Positions 8,180-16,209 are shown, numbered from the stretch's first letter. The stretch is DNA of 64,000 nt from DAHUYF01 sp963789275 (GCA_963789275.1 CAWBKF010000007.1:1-64000); one strand, 5' to 3'. The notes: generated by a model not told the origin, from the letters alone. A program made the numbers and translations.

Positions 8180-9171
8180 TCAGAAATTGAGACGCGAGGT
8201 GAACAGCCAGGCGTGGTCATAGGCCGGTGTCAACGGGCTGGCGCGACCGCGAATTGGTAACCGAAGCCGAAGGTGAAGCGCAGATCGTCGGCGAGCGCAA
8301 AGCGGCCGATCACAAGCCCCGGGGTGAGATAGACCTGGTTCAGCCCGCCGCGCTGACCGCCCGCGTAATAGATCCAGTTCGTCTCGATCTGCGGCCAGAA
8401 CACATCCAGCACGTGGTACTGGAGTGCGATATTCGCCTGGATCTGGTCGCCGAGTGTCGCGGTGTGCGAGGCCGGCAGCGCGCCGCCGACCGTCCCCTGG
8501 ATGTCGAAGTTCCCCCATCCCTTACCGAACGCGACGGTGGGCAGGTAGGTCCAGGCGTGGCTGGTTAGCGGCTCGATGCCCGTGGGGGCCTGGACCTGCA
8601 GCCATACCGTCAGCACGTAATTGCCGCCGCTTTCCGGGCTGCTCGCCAGCCGCTGTTCCACGCGCAGGAACGCCCAGTCGGCGAAGCCGCTCAGCGCGGT
8701 CTGGCTGCTGCGGATGTCGTAAGCCGGCGCGGCAAGCTGGATCTCGTTGGTGTCGCTCACGATCAAGTCTAAGCCTTTGCCGCTATCCACCACCGCGGTG
8801 CTGGTGCCGTTGCCGGCATGCTGCTCATCGATATCGAAGCGCAGCCGCTGCTCGAGCAGGGCGGTGGTGGTGACCAGCGGGCTGCTCCAGCTCGGCTGCG
8901 TCGCCCGCGCCCGCGCCGCCTGCGCCGCCCAGGCCGAGAGGAAGGCCGAAACGCCATCGGCACCGGCCGGTGCCGCCGCGGCAGGCGCCGATGACGCGGG
9001 AGTGCTCGGTGACGGCAGCGTCAGATCGAGCCCTGCCTCCGCCTCCGCTGGCTGAGATGCGGCGGCAAGAAGGAGGGCGATGCAAGCCGTCGCCAAGCGG
9101 CTGCCGCCCGAGCGCCCGGTCGTCGGCGCGAGCGGCGGATGGGAGGAAAAGATTCGGCGTGTGTGAGACAT
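8180..9171 (-). CDS. Outer-membrane beta-barrel protein, frameshifted near the C-terminus
   Basis: A secreted protein starting MSHTRRIFSSHPPLAP at 9171, with a hydrophobic signal segment (ATACIALLLAAASQPAEA) and then a Pro/Ala-rich linker. The remainder alternates as amphipathic strands (for example NYVLTVWLQVQAP, WGNFDIQGTVGG, LRFTFGFGYQFAV), as in transporter-like barrels related to phenol-degradation porins. The reading frame ends at 8230 after FAVAPAR. The next frame continues SPLTPAYDHAWLFTSRLNF and stops at 8180. A terminal Phe after SRLN is the classic outer-membrane assembly signal, so the real protein most likely ends at 8180 and one base is missing near 8240. Substrate unknown. An upstream ATG at 9294 is possible but would bury the signal peptide. 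Confidence 0.75.
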
Positions 9172-9358
9172 CAGGTTCTCGTCTCCTGATCCTGATCTCC
9201 GCGCTGGCGGAGGGTGGTTGCGGGAGACGGGCCCCATGCGTGGAGAAGCCCGCCGCAGCTGGGAGCCTCGGCGGGTGCCAGGCGTTAGCTGCATTTGTTA
9301 CGCGCCCGCGCCTCGCATCATCCGGCCCTAAGGGTTGCGCGCTACGACGGAGTCATCG

Positions 9359-9579
9359 ATGGCATGGACTGAGATGACTCGGCCGAACTATCGGCGGGAT
9401 GGGCTGCGCTATGCAAGCGATATGGCGGACGCACCATTGCCTGGCTTAACCGCAATCGCCGCCTCGCCAGAGCCTTCGAAGCGTCCGTCGAAAGCGCCCA
9501 AGCTTGGCTCTTCATCGCCAGTGTCAAGCTCCTTTCGCGCCGGATTGCTCGCACCCGCTACCTGCAATCTCACCTATGA
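9359..9579 (+). pseudogene. IS5-family (IS427-type) transposase remnant with internal deletion
   Basis: Two pieces of one transposase lie in different frames. The N-terminus is MAWTEMTRPNYRRDGLRYAS at 9359, matching the M-W-T-x2-TR..GLRYASD start of IS427-type transposases. From about 9436 comes IAWLNRNRRLARAFEASVES and onward to LLSRRIARTRY, ending at TGA 9577-9579, which is the canonical C-terminus. The catalytic middle (roughly 150-200 residues) is absent. CTAA at 9328-9331 just before the left side could be a target-site copy. No matching right end was found, so it is a decayed fragment. Confidence 0.8.
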
Positions 9580-9643
9580 GTTCGAACTCTTGGCGCTCGT
9601 CGGGATCGGCGGCAGCGGGTGCGGACAAGCACCCCTCAGACGC

Positions 9644-10078
9644 TCATCTCCACCGCCCCGTGAGCCGCAAGCCATCCCGGACGTTGAGCGACATCAGCGT
9701 GAGATTGATCGCGCCGGCCACCAGCTCGACCGCCTGCACCGCGTAAAAAGCGCCTCCGAACTCGCCGCGCGAGGCGAGCGACGCGAGATAGAGCGCCGCC
9801 GGAAGGAGGATCAGCACGCCATTGCCGGCGATGAACGGCATGCGGCGCGTCTTTCGCGCGATCCGCGGCTCCGACGAGGCGCCTGCCAAGCGAAACCCGG
9901 ACGCGCCAGTGACGACCAGTGCCGGCACCAGGATCAGCAGCCCCCACGGGATCGCCAGCTTCACCTGCGTCACCGTCGCGACGGAGCCGAAGAGCTCCGA
10001 GCCGACGGTCGAGAGCCAGAAGGTGAGGATGGCCAACAGGGCGATCGCGCCGGCAATAGGATGAACACGCTTAAGCAT
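9644..10078 (-). CDS. Small four-helix membrane protein
   Basis: A 144-residue protein with four hydrophobic segments: AGAIALLAILTFWLS, AIPWGLLILVPALVVTG, GNGVLILLPAALYLASL and VQAVELVAGAINLTLMSL. I do not recognise a named family. The start at 10078 (MLKRVHPIAG) is chosen because AGGAG is 6 bases upstream, whereas the ATG at 10084 would be too close. It overlaps the end of the MarR gene by 8 bp, so the two are translationally coupled and this protein is probably the main target of that regulator. It may be related to stress or efflux functions, as is common for MarR-linked membrane proteins, which is inference only. Confidence 0.75.
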   Translation of the reverse strand: MLKRVHPIAGAIALLAILTFWLSTVGSELFGSVATVTQVKLAIPWGLLILVPALVVTGASGFRLAGASSEPRIARKTRRMPFIAGNGVLILLPAALYLASLASRGEFGGAFYAVQAVELVAGAINLTLMSLNVRDGLRLTGRWR

Positions 10079-10532
10079 CGTCATCTCCTTTTTCTGACCG
10101 ATCATCGAGACGCTGCCGGAGCGCGCGCAGGGTTGCCGCGGCGCGGTCGATCTCGGTGGCGCTGAGCCCCTCCGCGAGGCGGCTTGCCCAGGGGCTCTGG
10201 CGTTTCATGGCGGCGTCATAGGCCGCCCTGCCGCGCGCGGTGAGCAGCACGAGCTTCGCGCGCTGGTGGTGGGGGTTGGGGGCGAACCGTACCAACCCGT
10301 CGCCTTCCAGCTCGTTCGCCAGACGCTGCACGGCCTGGCGGGTCAGCCCCATGTTGCGCGCGATGTGAGCGACGGGCAGCGGCACCGGCGACTGCGCGAT
10401 CGGCCCGAGCACCTGCCAGCGCGCGCTGGTGATGCCCAGATCGGCCACGAGCGCATCGCCCGCCGCGAGCAGGCGGCCATTCAAGCGGAAGATCTCGATG
10501 ATCAGCTCGGTCAGGACGGCGCGCTTGTTCAT
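10071..10532 (-). CDS. MarR family transcriptional regulator
   Basis: A 153-residue winged-helix regulator. N-terminal dimerisation helix, then DLGITSARWQVLGPIAQ, the recognition helix region VAHIARNMGLTRQAVQRLANEL and the wing RFAPNPHHQRAKLVLLTARG, all at MarR positions. A palindrome TTGACAATGTGTTGTCAA (10550-10567) lies 17 bp upstream of the start and overlaps a TTGACA promoter element, consistent with autorepression. The downstream membrane protein gene overlaps it and is likely derepressed together. Confidence 0.92.
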   Translation of the reverse strand: MNKRAVLTELIIEIFRLNGRLLAAGDALVADLGITSARWQVLGPIAQSPVPLPVAHIARNMGLTRQAVQRLANELEGDGLVRFAPNPHHQRAKLVLLTARGRAAYDAAMKRQSPWASRLAEGLSATEIDRAAATLRALRQRLDDRSEKGDDDA

Positions 10533-10549
10533 GAAATGATGATGTCATA

Positions 10550-10567
10550 TTGACAATGTGTTGTCAA
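10550..10567. promoter_or_regulatory. Probable MarR operator overlapping a -35 element
   Basis: TTGACAA-TGTG-TTGTCAA gives 7-bp perfect arms with a 4-bp spacer, the usual size for MarR sites. TTGACA can be read on both strands as a -35 hexamer. It lies directly upstream of the MarR gene. Confidence 0.65.
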
Positions 10568-10580
10568 ATGAGATATCCGT

Positions 10581-10699
10581 GCTAGAGCATGTCCCGCGAA
10601 GACAGAACCATCACCGCCGCCCCCGCGAAAGCGGGGGCCCAGAAGCAACCGCACGTCGGCTGCCCTGGGTCCCCGCTTTCGCGGGGAAAGCGAGGATGG
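10581..10699. repeat. 119-bp twin-hairpin dispersed repeat, copy B
   Basis: Contains CCCCCGCGAAAGCGGGGG and CCCCGCTTTCGCGGGG hairpins around a short imperfect palindrome. It is nearly identical (I count three differences) to 49018-49136. More diverged copies are at about 2188-2275 and 46070-46153. It lies in the gap between the MarR gene and the end of the sigma-factor operon. Confidence 0.85.
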
Positions 10700-10708
10700 T
10701 GGCGCGCG

Positions 10709-11593
10709 CTAGAACGCCACCCGTTGCAGCTTGTCCGGATTGGCGACGAGATATATCGCGGCGATGCGGCCGTCCTCGACGGCAAACGCGCTGGTCTGGA
10801 CCGAGCCCTGGCCGTCGGCGAGTACGAACCCGGGCAGCCCGTTGATGCGCGCCGCGCGCATCCGCCAGCCTCGATTGTGCCCCTTCTTCGCGATGCCGGC
10901 GAAGAAGCGCATGATCTTGTCGGCGCCATGGATCGGGTGGAGCGCGGCGCGGCGCTTGCCACCGCCGTCGCTCAAGAGCACCGCATCCGCCGCCAAGAGG
11001 CGCGCCATCGCCGAGGCGTCGCCGCTTTGCGCCGCCTGGCGGAAGGCCTCGGCGAGCCGTGCGCCCTCATCCGGCGACGGCGTGAAACGCGGCCGCGCCG
11101 CTTGCACATGGCCGCGGGCGCGCGCCGCGAGCTGGCGGCAGGCGGCCTCGTTGCGCCCGAGCGCGCGCGCGACAGCGGCGAAGTCCATGTCGAAGACATC
11201 GTGCAGCAGGAAGGCGGCGCGCTCCAGCGGCGAGAGGCGCTCGAGCGTCAGCATCAGCGCCACCGAGAGATCATGCGCGTAGTCGCTGGCGCTCTCGGCG
11301 TCGAGCGCGGCGGTATCGAGCACCGGCTCCGGCAGCCACGGGCCGACATAGCTCTCGCGCCGCGCGCGCGCCGATTTGAGCTGGTCGAGGCAGAGCCGCG
11401 TCACGATGGTCGAGAGAAAGGCCCGCGGATTCTCCACCGCGCCGCGCTCGGCCGCGTGCCAGCGCAGATAGGCCTCCTGCACCGCATCCTCGGCTTCGGC
11501 GAGCGAGCCCAGCATGCGGTAGGCGAGGCCCATCAGATGCCGCCGATGGGTCTCGAACTCCCGCGCCGCCGCGCTCTCCGCCGCAGCCTTCAT
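10709..11593 (-). CDS. ECF41-type RNA polymerase sigma factor
   Basis: A 294-residue extracytoplasmic-function sigma factor. Region 2 (FETHRRHLMGLAYRMLGSLAEAEDAVQEAYLRW) and region 4 (LSPLERAAFLLHDVFDMDFAAVARALGRNEAACRQL) are followed by a C-terminal SnoaL/NTF2-like domain of about 110 residues. That domain carries the DGGGK and NPDKL motifs characteristic of the ECF41 group. In this group the C-terminal domain, rather than an anti-sigma factor, modulates activity. The start overlaps the stop of the carboxymuconolactone decarboxylase-like gene, the standard ECF41 partner. A matching TGTCACA/CGTC promoter lies ahead of the operon (12550-12576), so it probably activates its own transcription. 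Confidence 0.93.
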   Translation of the reverse strand: MKAAAESAAAREFETHRRHLMGLAYRMLGSLAEAEDAVQEAYLRWHAAERGAVENPRAFLSTIVTRLCLDQLKSARARRESYVGPWLPEPVLDTAALDAESASDYAHDLSVALMLTLERLSPLERAAFLLHDVFDMDFAAVARALGRNEAACRQLAARARGHVQAARPRFTPSPDEGARLAEAFRQAAQSGDASAMARLLAADAVLLSDGGGKRRAALHPIHGADKIMRFFAGIAKKGHNRGWRMRAARINGLPGFVLADGQGSVQTSAFAVEDGRIAAIYLVANPDKLQRVAF

Positions 11594-12135
11594 GCGGCGC
11601 GCCGCAGCACCGGCATCGGGCTGCCGCCGACGATGATCCGCGTGCAGGCCTGGCCATGCCCCAGCGCGTATTTCACGGTCGGGAACACCCGCACCCCGGC
11701 GATGGCGAAAGCCAGCGAGACCAGAGCGTGGCGGCCCCAGCGACGGACCACCTCCTCGCGCAGCGCATCGGCGGCGGGATCATGCGCCAGCACCGCCTCG
11801 GCGAAGCGGAAGGCCAAAGCCACGCCCGTGCTCATCGCCGGCTCGTCGCCGGCGAGCACGGCGCGAATCTCGGCCGGCGGCACGCCGTTGTGCTCGGCCA
11901 TGGTGACGGCAAGCTGCGTGCACGGGCCGCAATCCTCGGCCTTGGCGGCGACCAGCGTCGCGGCATAGCCGGCCGCGACCGGCAGGTCGTGGCGATAGTG
12001 CGCCAGCGCGCTGATCCGGCCATAGGCGAGGAGCGCGCGCGGGCTCACCTCGAGGATCTCGCGGGCGTAGTCCATGGGATAGCCGAACTTCCGTTCAAAC
12101 GCGGCGATCCGCCGCCGCATCAGCCATTTCAGCAT
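11590..12135 (-). CDS. Carboxymuconolactone decarboxylase/AhpD-like protein, ECF41 partner
   Basis: A 181-residue alpha-helical protein with the redox CxxC motif Cys69-Gly-Pro-Cys72 (AEDCGPCTQLAVTMAE), followed by the helix and acidic/His residues typical of AhpD-type carboxymuconolactone decarboxylase family proteins. Members linked to ECF41 sigma factors are thought to work in peroxide or alkyl-radical defence, but the exact reaction is unknown. It overlaps the sigma-factor start by 4 bp and is preceded by a small membrane protein gene in the same operon. Confidence 0.88.
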   Translation of the reverse strand: MLKWLMRRRIAAFERKFGYPMDYAREILEVSPRALLAYGRISALAHYRHDLPVAAGYAATLVAAKAEDCGPCTQLAVTMAEHNGVPPAEIRAVLAGDEPAMSTGVALAFRFAEAVLAHDPAADALREEVVRRWGRHALVSLAFAIAGVRVFPTVKYALGHGQACTRIIVGGSPMPVLRRAA

Positions 12136-12524
12136 AGCGTGTCTCCTTTTTCGATAGGGGTCGCCGCCGCAGCAGCAGGAAGAGGAGCGGTCCCGGCACG
12201 ATCACCAGGGGCAGATCGCGGGCGAGTTGGAGAAGGCTCTCGCGCCCTGCCGCCGCTTCGCCCAGATGCACCAGAGCGTGCAGCGTCAGGAAGGCGCCAG
12301 CGGCGAGCGCAGCCGGACGAGCGCGCAGGATCGCGCAGGAACGCGATGACCCCGCCGCCGGCGACAAGGTAGGCCGCGCCGATATCGCAGATGAAATGCA
12401 CATTGAGCGGCCCGGTGTCGGCAACGCCGGGGACCAAGGCGTACCACGGCGCCGGCACCGCCAGCATGATGAGGCCGTTGGCGGCGAGCGCCAAGCCAAA
12501 CACCCAGATGAGCGATCGAGCCAT
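12095..12524 (-). CDS. Small membrane protein, first gene of the ECF41 operon, frameshifted
   Basis: Begins MARSLIWVFGLALAANGLIML at 12524 with an AGGAAGGAG ribosome-binding site 7 bases upstream. Hydrophobic segments continue (NVHFICDIGAAYLVAGGGVIAFL). After FLRDPAR the frame degenerates, while the next frame continues RPAALAAGAFLTLHALVHLG and PLVIVPGPLLFLLLRRR. This gives a four-helix protein of about 142 residues ending at 12095. One extra base near 12322 explains the break. In the repaired frame the end overlaps the next gene by about 40 bp. It is not a family I can name. Confidence 0.65.
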
Positions 12525-12549
12525 GGCGGTTCTCCTTCCTGCCCGATAA

Positions 12550-12576
12550 GACGAGACAGGAGAGAGAGTTGTGACA
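12550..12576 (-). promoter_or_regulatory. ECF41-type promoter
   Basis: On the minus strand TGTCACA (12576-12570) is followed after exactly 16 bases by CGTC (12553-12550), which matches the promoter signature I recall for ECF41 sigma factors. The expected transcript start is about 20 bases before the membrane protein start codon. This strongly suggests autoregulation of the three-gene operon. Confidence 0.75.
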
Positions 12577-12579
12577 TCC

Positions 12580-12814
12580 CCGCGAGCGCTCTTGCGCTCG
12601 TCGGGGGCGGCGTCAGCGGTTGCTAAGCAACCGCGAGAGCCGCACAGCGCGGGCTAGCCGCAGCGGCAAGTCCTTCTCCGCCCTTCAGGGCGGAGAAGGA
12701 CTTAGGATGAGGTGGGTGTGGAGCAGATCATTGCTAGCCCGCACGGCGCGGGCTTTCGCGGTTGCAAGAGCAACCGCTGGCGCCCGCCCCCGACGAGCGC
12801 AAGAGCGCTCGCGG
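12580..12814. repeat. Long inverted repeat with nested hairpins downstream of sdhB
   Basis: The left arm (12580-12658) and right arm (about 12733-12814) are near-perfect inverses. Each contains GAGCGCTCTTGCGCTC-type and AGCGGTTGC/GCAACCGC hairpins and a GGGCTAGC end. The centre holds a separate perfect palindrome (12668-12703). A related element is at about 16868-16986. It fills the gap between the end of sdhB and the ECF41 promoter and has no coding content. Confidence 0.8.
12668..12703. terminator. 36-bp perfect hairpin, possible terminator or REP-like unit
   Basis: AAGTCCTTCTCCGCCC, loop TTCA, then GGGCGGAGAAGGACTT: a 16-bp perfect stem. It is downstream of sdhB on the minus strand and could end that transcript, although no T-run follows. 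The same sequence type occurs as a dispersed repeat in other alphaproteobacteria, so the terminator role is uncertain. Confidence 0.5.
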
Positions 12815-12817
12815 CGT

Positions 12818-13597
12818 CTATCTTCGCGCCACCATCATCTTCTTGATCTCGGCGATGGCCTTGGCCGGGTTCAGGCCCTTGGGGCAGGTGCGGGTGCAGT
12901 TCATGATGGTGTGGCAGCGATAGAGCCGGAAGGGGTCCTCGAGCGCGTCGAGGCGCTCGCCGGTCTTCTCGTCGCGGCTGTCGGCGAGCCAGCGATAGGC
13001 CTGCAGCAGGATCGCCGGGCCGAGATAGCGGTCGCCGTTCCACCAATAGCTGGGACAGCTGGTCGAGCAGCAGAAGCACAGGATGCATTCCCAGAGACCG
13101 TCGAGCTTTTCGCGCTCGGGCACCGATTGCGCGCGCTCGCGGTCGGGCGGCGGCGCCGATTCCGCCTCGAGCCACGGCTTGATCGAGCGGTACTGCGCGT
13201 AGACATGGGTGAGGTCGGGGACCAGATCCTTGATCACCGGCAGGTGCGGCAGCGGATAGATCCGCACCTCGCCCTTGATCTCGTCGATGCCCTTGAGGCA
13301 GGCCAGCGTGTTGGTGCCGTCGATGGTCATGGCGCAGGAGCCGCAGATGCCCTCGCGGCAGGAGCGGCGGAAGGTCAGCGTCGTGTCGATCTCGTTCTTG
13401 ATCTTGATCAGCGCGTCCAGCACCATCGGGCCGCAGGCATCGAGATCGATCTCGTAGGTGTCGAGCCGCGGATTGGCCCTGGTGTCGGGGTCCCAGCGAT
13501 AGATCCTGAACGCCTTCACCCGCTTGGCGCCGGCGGGCGCCTTGAAGGTCTTGCCGGCGCCCACCTTGGAATTGGCGGGCAGGGTGAATTCAACCAT
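12818..13597 (-). CDS. sdhB: Succinate dehydrogenase iron-sulfur subunit
   Basis: A 259-residue electron-transfer subunit of complex II. The N-terminal plant-type ferredoxin domain has the [2Fe-2S] cysteines in CREGICGSCAM and a later Cys in NTLAC. The C-terminal domain has the [4Fe-4S]/[3Fe-4S] motifs CILCFCCSTSCPSYWW and CHTIMNCTRTCPKGLNP. Length and all cysteines are normal. It is the last gene of sdhCDAB, 27 bp after sdhA, and is followed by the large inverted repeat. Confidence 0.98.
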   Translation of the reverse strand: MVEFTLPANSKVGAGKTFKAPAGAKRVKAFRIYRWDPDTRANPRLDTYEIDLDACGPMVLDALIKIKNEIDTTLTFRRSCREGICGSCAMTIDGTNTLACLKGIDEIKGEVRIYPLPHLPVIKDLVPDLTHVYAQYRSIKPWLEAESAPPPDRERAQSVPEREKLDGLWECILCFCCSTSCPSYWWNGDRYLGPAILLQAYRWLADSRDEKTGERLDALEDPFRLYRCHTIMNCTRTCPKGLNPAKAIAEIKKMMVARR

Positions 13598-13624
13598 CGA
13601 CCCTCTCCATTCCCCTTCTTCTTC

Positions 13625-15415
13625 TCAATAGACGCGCACCTTGGGCGGGACGACCTGCACCTCGTTCGACAGCGTGTACATATGCACCGGGCGATAATCG
13701 AGCCGCACCTTGCCGGCGCCGTCGAGCCAGGAGACGGTGTGCTTCATCCAGTTCTTGTCGTCGCGCTCGGGAAAATCCTCGCGCGCATGGGCGCCGCGGC
13801 TCTCGGTGCGGTTGACCGCGGAATGGAGCGAGACCACCGCCTGCGCCAGGAGGTTGTCGAGCTCGAGCGCCTCGACCAGATCGGTGTTCCAGATCATCGA
13901 GCGGTCGGAAATCGCGAGATCCTTGATCGACGCCGCAATGTCGTCGATCTTGCGCCGGCCCTGCTCGAGCGTCTCGGCGGTGCGGAAGACGGCGCAGTCG
14001 TTCTGCATCGTCCGCTGCATGGCGAGCCGGATCTCGCCGGTCTTCAGCGTCCCCTTGGCGTTGCGCACGCGGTCGAGCCGGGCCAGCGTCGCGTCGCTCG
14101 CCGAGCCCGCGAGCGGCTTGTGCGGCGCCCCCGGCCGCACCAGCTCGGCGGCGCGATGCGCCGCGGCGCGGCCGAAGACGACGATGTCGAGGAGCGAATT
14201 GCAGCCGAGGCGGTTGGCGCCATGCACCGAGACGCAGGCCGCCTCGCCGATCGCCATCAGGCCGGGCACGGTGCGCTCGGGATCGTCGGCGGTCGGGTGG
14301 ATGACCTCGCCGTGATAATTGGTCGGGATGCCGCCCATGTCATAATGGACCGTGGGCAAGACCGGGATCGGCTCGCGTGTGACATCGACGCCGGCGAAGA
14401 TCTTCGCCGTCTCGGAGATGCCGGGCAGCCGCTCATGCAGCACCTTGGGATCGAGATGCTCGAGATGCAGCAGAATGTGGTCCTTGTGCGGCCCGCAGCC
14501 GCGGCCCTCGCGGATCTCGATGGTCATGGCGCGGCTCACCACGTCGCGGGACGCGAGATCCTTGGCGGTCGGCGCGTAGCGCTCCATGAAGCGCTCGCCT
14601 TCGGAATTGGTGAGGTAGCCGCCCTCGCCGCGCGCGCCTTCGGTGATCAGGCAGCCGGCGCCGTAGATGCCGGTGGGGTGGAACTGGATGAACTCCATGT
14701 CCTGCAGCGGCAGTCCCGCGCGCAGCACCATGGCGTTGCCGTCGCCGGTGCAGGTATGCGCCGAGGTGCAGGAGAAATAAGCGCGGCCATAGCCGCCGGT
14801 GGCCAGCACCACCTGATGCGCGCGGAAGCGGTGCAGCGTGCCGGTGGCGAGATCCCAGGCGAGCACGCCGCGGCAAGCGCCGTCCTCGTCCATGATGAGG
14901 TCGAGGGCGAAATACTCGACGAAGAACTCGGCGTTGTGCCTGAGGCACTGCTGATAGAGCGTGTGGATGATGGCGTGGCCGGTGCGGTCGGCGGCGGCGC
15001 AGGCGCGCTTGGCCATGGCCTTGCCGTGATGCACGGTATGGCCGCCGAAGGGACGCTGGTAGATCCTGCCGTCCTCGGTGCGCGAGAACGGCACGCCGAA
15101 ATGCTCGAGCTCGATCACCGCCGGAATCGCATTGCGGCACATATACTCGATCGCGTCCTGGTCGCCGAGCCAGTCGGAGCCCTTGACCGTGTCGTACATG
15201 TGCCAGCGCCAGTCATCCTCGCTCATATTGGCGAGCGCGGCGCTGATGCCGCCTTGCGCCGCCACGGTATGGCTGCGCGTCGGGAAGACCTTGCTGATGC
15301 AGGCTGTCCTGAGCCCCGCCGCGGTCATGCCGAGGGTGGCGCGCAAACCCGCGCCGCCGGCGCCCACCACGACGACGTCATAGGCGTGATCGACGATCTC
15401 GTAAGCCTGCGCCAT
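13625..15415 (-). CDS. sdhA: Succinate dehydrogenase flavoprotein subunit
   Basis: A 596-residue catalytic subunit that oxidises succinate to fumarate. FAD-binding GAGGAGLRATLG at about 18-29, and the covalent-FAD histidine at about 49 in TRSHTVAAQGG. The substrate region is HPTGIYGAGCLITEGARGEGG, with the catalytic arginine region and the C-terminal Fumarate-reductase domain (DRSMIWNTDLVEALELDNLL) present. Length is typical and there are no frame problems. It starts 6 bp after sdhD. Confidence 0.98.
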   Translation of the reverse strand: MAQAYEIVDHAYDVVVVGAGGAGLRATLGMTAAGLRTACISKVFPTRSHTVAAQGGISAALANMSEDDWRWHMYDTVKGSDWLGDQDAIEYMCRNAIPAVIELEHFGVPFSRTEDGRIYQRPFGGHTVHHGKAMAKRACAAADRTGHAIIHTLYQQCLRHNAEFFVEYFALDLIMDEDGACRGVLAWDLATGTLHRFRAHQVVLATGGYGRAYFSCTSAHTCTGDGNAMVLRAGLPLQDMEFIQFHPTGIYGAGCLITEGARGEGGYLTNSEGERFMERYAPTAKDLASRDVVSRAMTIEIREGRGCGPHKDHILLHLEHLDPKVLHERLPGISETAKIFAGVDVTREPIPVLPTVHYDMGGIPTNYHGEVIHPTADDPERTVPGLMAIGEAACVSVHGANRLGCNSLLDIVVFGRAAAHRAAELVRPGAPHKPLAGSASDATLARLDRVRNAKGTLKTGEIRLAMQRTMQNDCAVFRTAETLEQGRRKIDDIAASIKDLAISDRSMIWNTDLVEALELDNLLAQAVVSLHSAVNRTESRGAHAREDFPERDDKNWMKHTVSWLDGAGKVRLDYRPVHMYTLSNEVQVVPPKVRVY

Positions 15416-15421
15416 GGTCCC

Positions 15422-15811
15422 TCAGCCTCCGAAGGCGATCCGCAGCACGGCGAAGATGCCGGCAACGGCGAGCGCTATGGATATGAGCCGCATCGCCACC
15501 AGCGTCGAGAGCTTGAGCCATTCCGAATGGACATAGTCCTCGATCACCACCTGCAACCCGAGCGCCGCGTGGTAGAAGACGGCGATCAGCAGCAGCACGG
15601 TGAGGATGGCGGGCAGCGGATGATGCAGCCAGGCGACGACCGCGGCGCGGTCGGCGCCGGCCAGCGAGATCAGCGAGGCCACGAACCACAGGCCCAGCAC
15701 GATCAGCGCCACCGCGCTGACGCGCTGCGCCCACCAATGCTGCACTCCCTCCTTGGCCGAGCCCAGGCCGATGGCGCGGCCGAGCGGCGAGCGCAGGCGC
15801 GGCTCCGCCAT
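15422..15811 (-). CDS. sdhD: Succinate dehydrogenase hydrophobic membrane anchor subunit
   Basis: A 129-residue membrane anchor starting MAEPRLRSPLGRAIGLGSAK at 15811. Three transmembrane segments are visible, and the signature FYHAALGLQVVIEDYVHSE supplies the haem ligand histidine and the quinone-site region. The start is fixed by the 2-bp gap to sdhC and by the conserved L-x-R-x-LGSAKEG N-terminus. It forms the quinone and haem b site of complex II with SdhC. Confidence 0.96.
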   Translation of the reverse strand: MAEPRLRSPLGRAIGLGSAKEGVQHWWAQRVSAVALIVLGLWFVASLISLAGADRAAVVAWLHHPLPAILTVLLLIAVFYHAALGLQVVIEDYVHSEWLKLSTLVAMRLISIALAVAGIFAVLRIAFGG

Positions 15812-15813
15812 CG

Positions 15814-16209
15814 CTAGCCCCGCACCGCGAGGCCGGCGGCAAAGGCGATGACGGTGAGCACGATGCTCGCCGCCACCACCGTCCAGCCCGAGGCGTAGAC
15901 GGTGCGCAGCTCGAAGCCATAGCCCGCATCCCAGACGAGATGGCGGATGCCGTTGCAGAGATGGAAGAAGAACGCGAAGCTCCAGCCGAGCAGCATCAGC
16001 AGCCCGAGCCAGGAGCCCATGAACCATTGCGCCGTGGCAAAGGCGCTGTCGCTCGTCGCCGCGGCGACCAGCCACCACACCAGGAACACGGTGCCGACGC
16101 TCAGCGCCACGCCGGTGGCGCGGTGGCTGAACGACAGCACCGAGGTCAGCTGCAGCCTGTAGGTCGAGCCCAACTGGAAAGGGGAGAGGGGCCGTTCGGC
16201 GGGCGTCAT
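15814..16209 (-). CDS. sdhC: Succinate dehydrogenase cytochrome b556 subunit
   Basis: A 131-residue three-helix membrane subunit. It contains the RP-L-SPFQL start, the family motif SFSHRATGVAL (about 27-37) and FFHLCNGIRHLVWD (about 81-94) with the haem-ligand histidine. It is the first gene of sdhCDAB. Upstream lies a non-coding stretch of nearly 800 bp that must contain its promoter. Confidence 0.97.
   Translation of the reverse strand: MTPAERPLSPFQLGSTYRLQLTSVLSFSHRATGVALSVGTVFLVWWLVAAATSDSAFATAQWFMGSWLGLLMLLGWSFAFFFHLCNGIRHLVWDAGYGFELRTVYASGWTVVAASIVLTVIAFAAGLAVRG

Noticed and set aside
12620..15817. A 1065-residue plus-strand open frame opposite sdhBAD
   Set aside because: It is antisense to unambiguous sdh genes. 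Its composition (His/Arg/Ala-rich, no domain) is typical of the mirror frame of GC-rich coding DNA.
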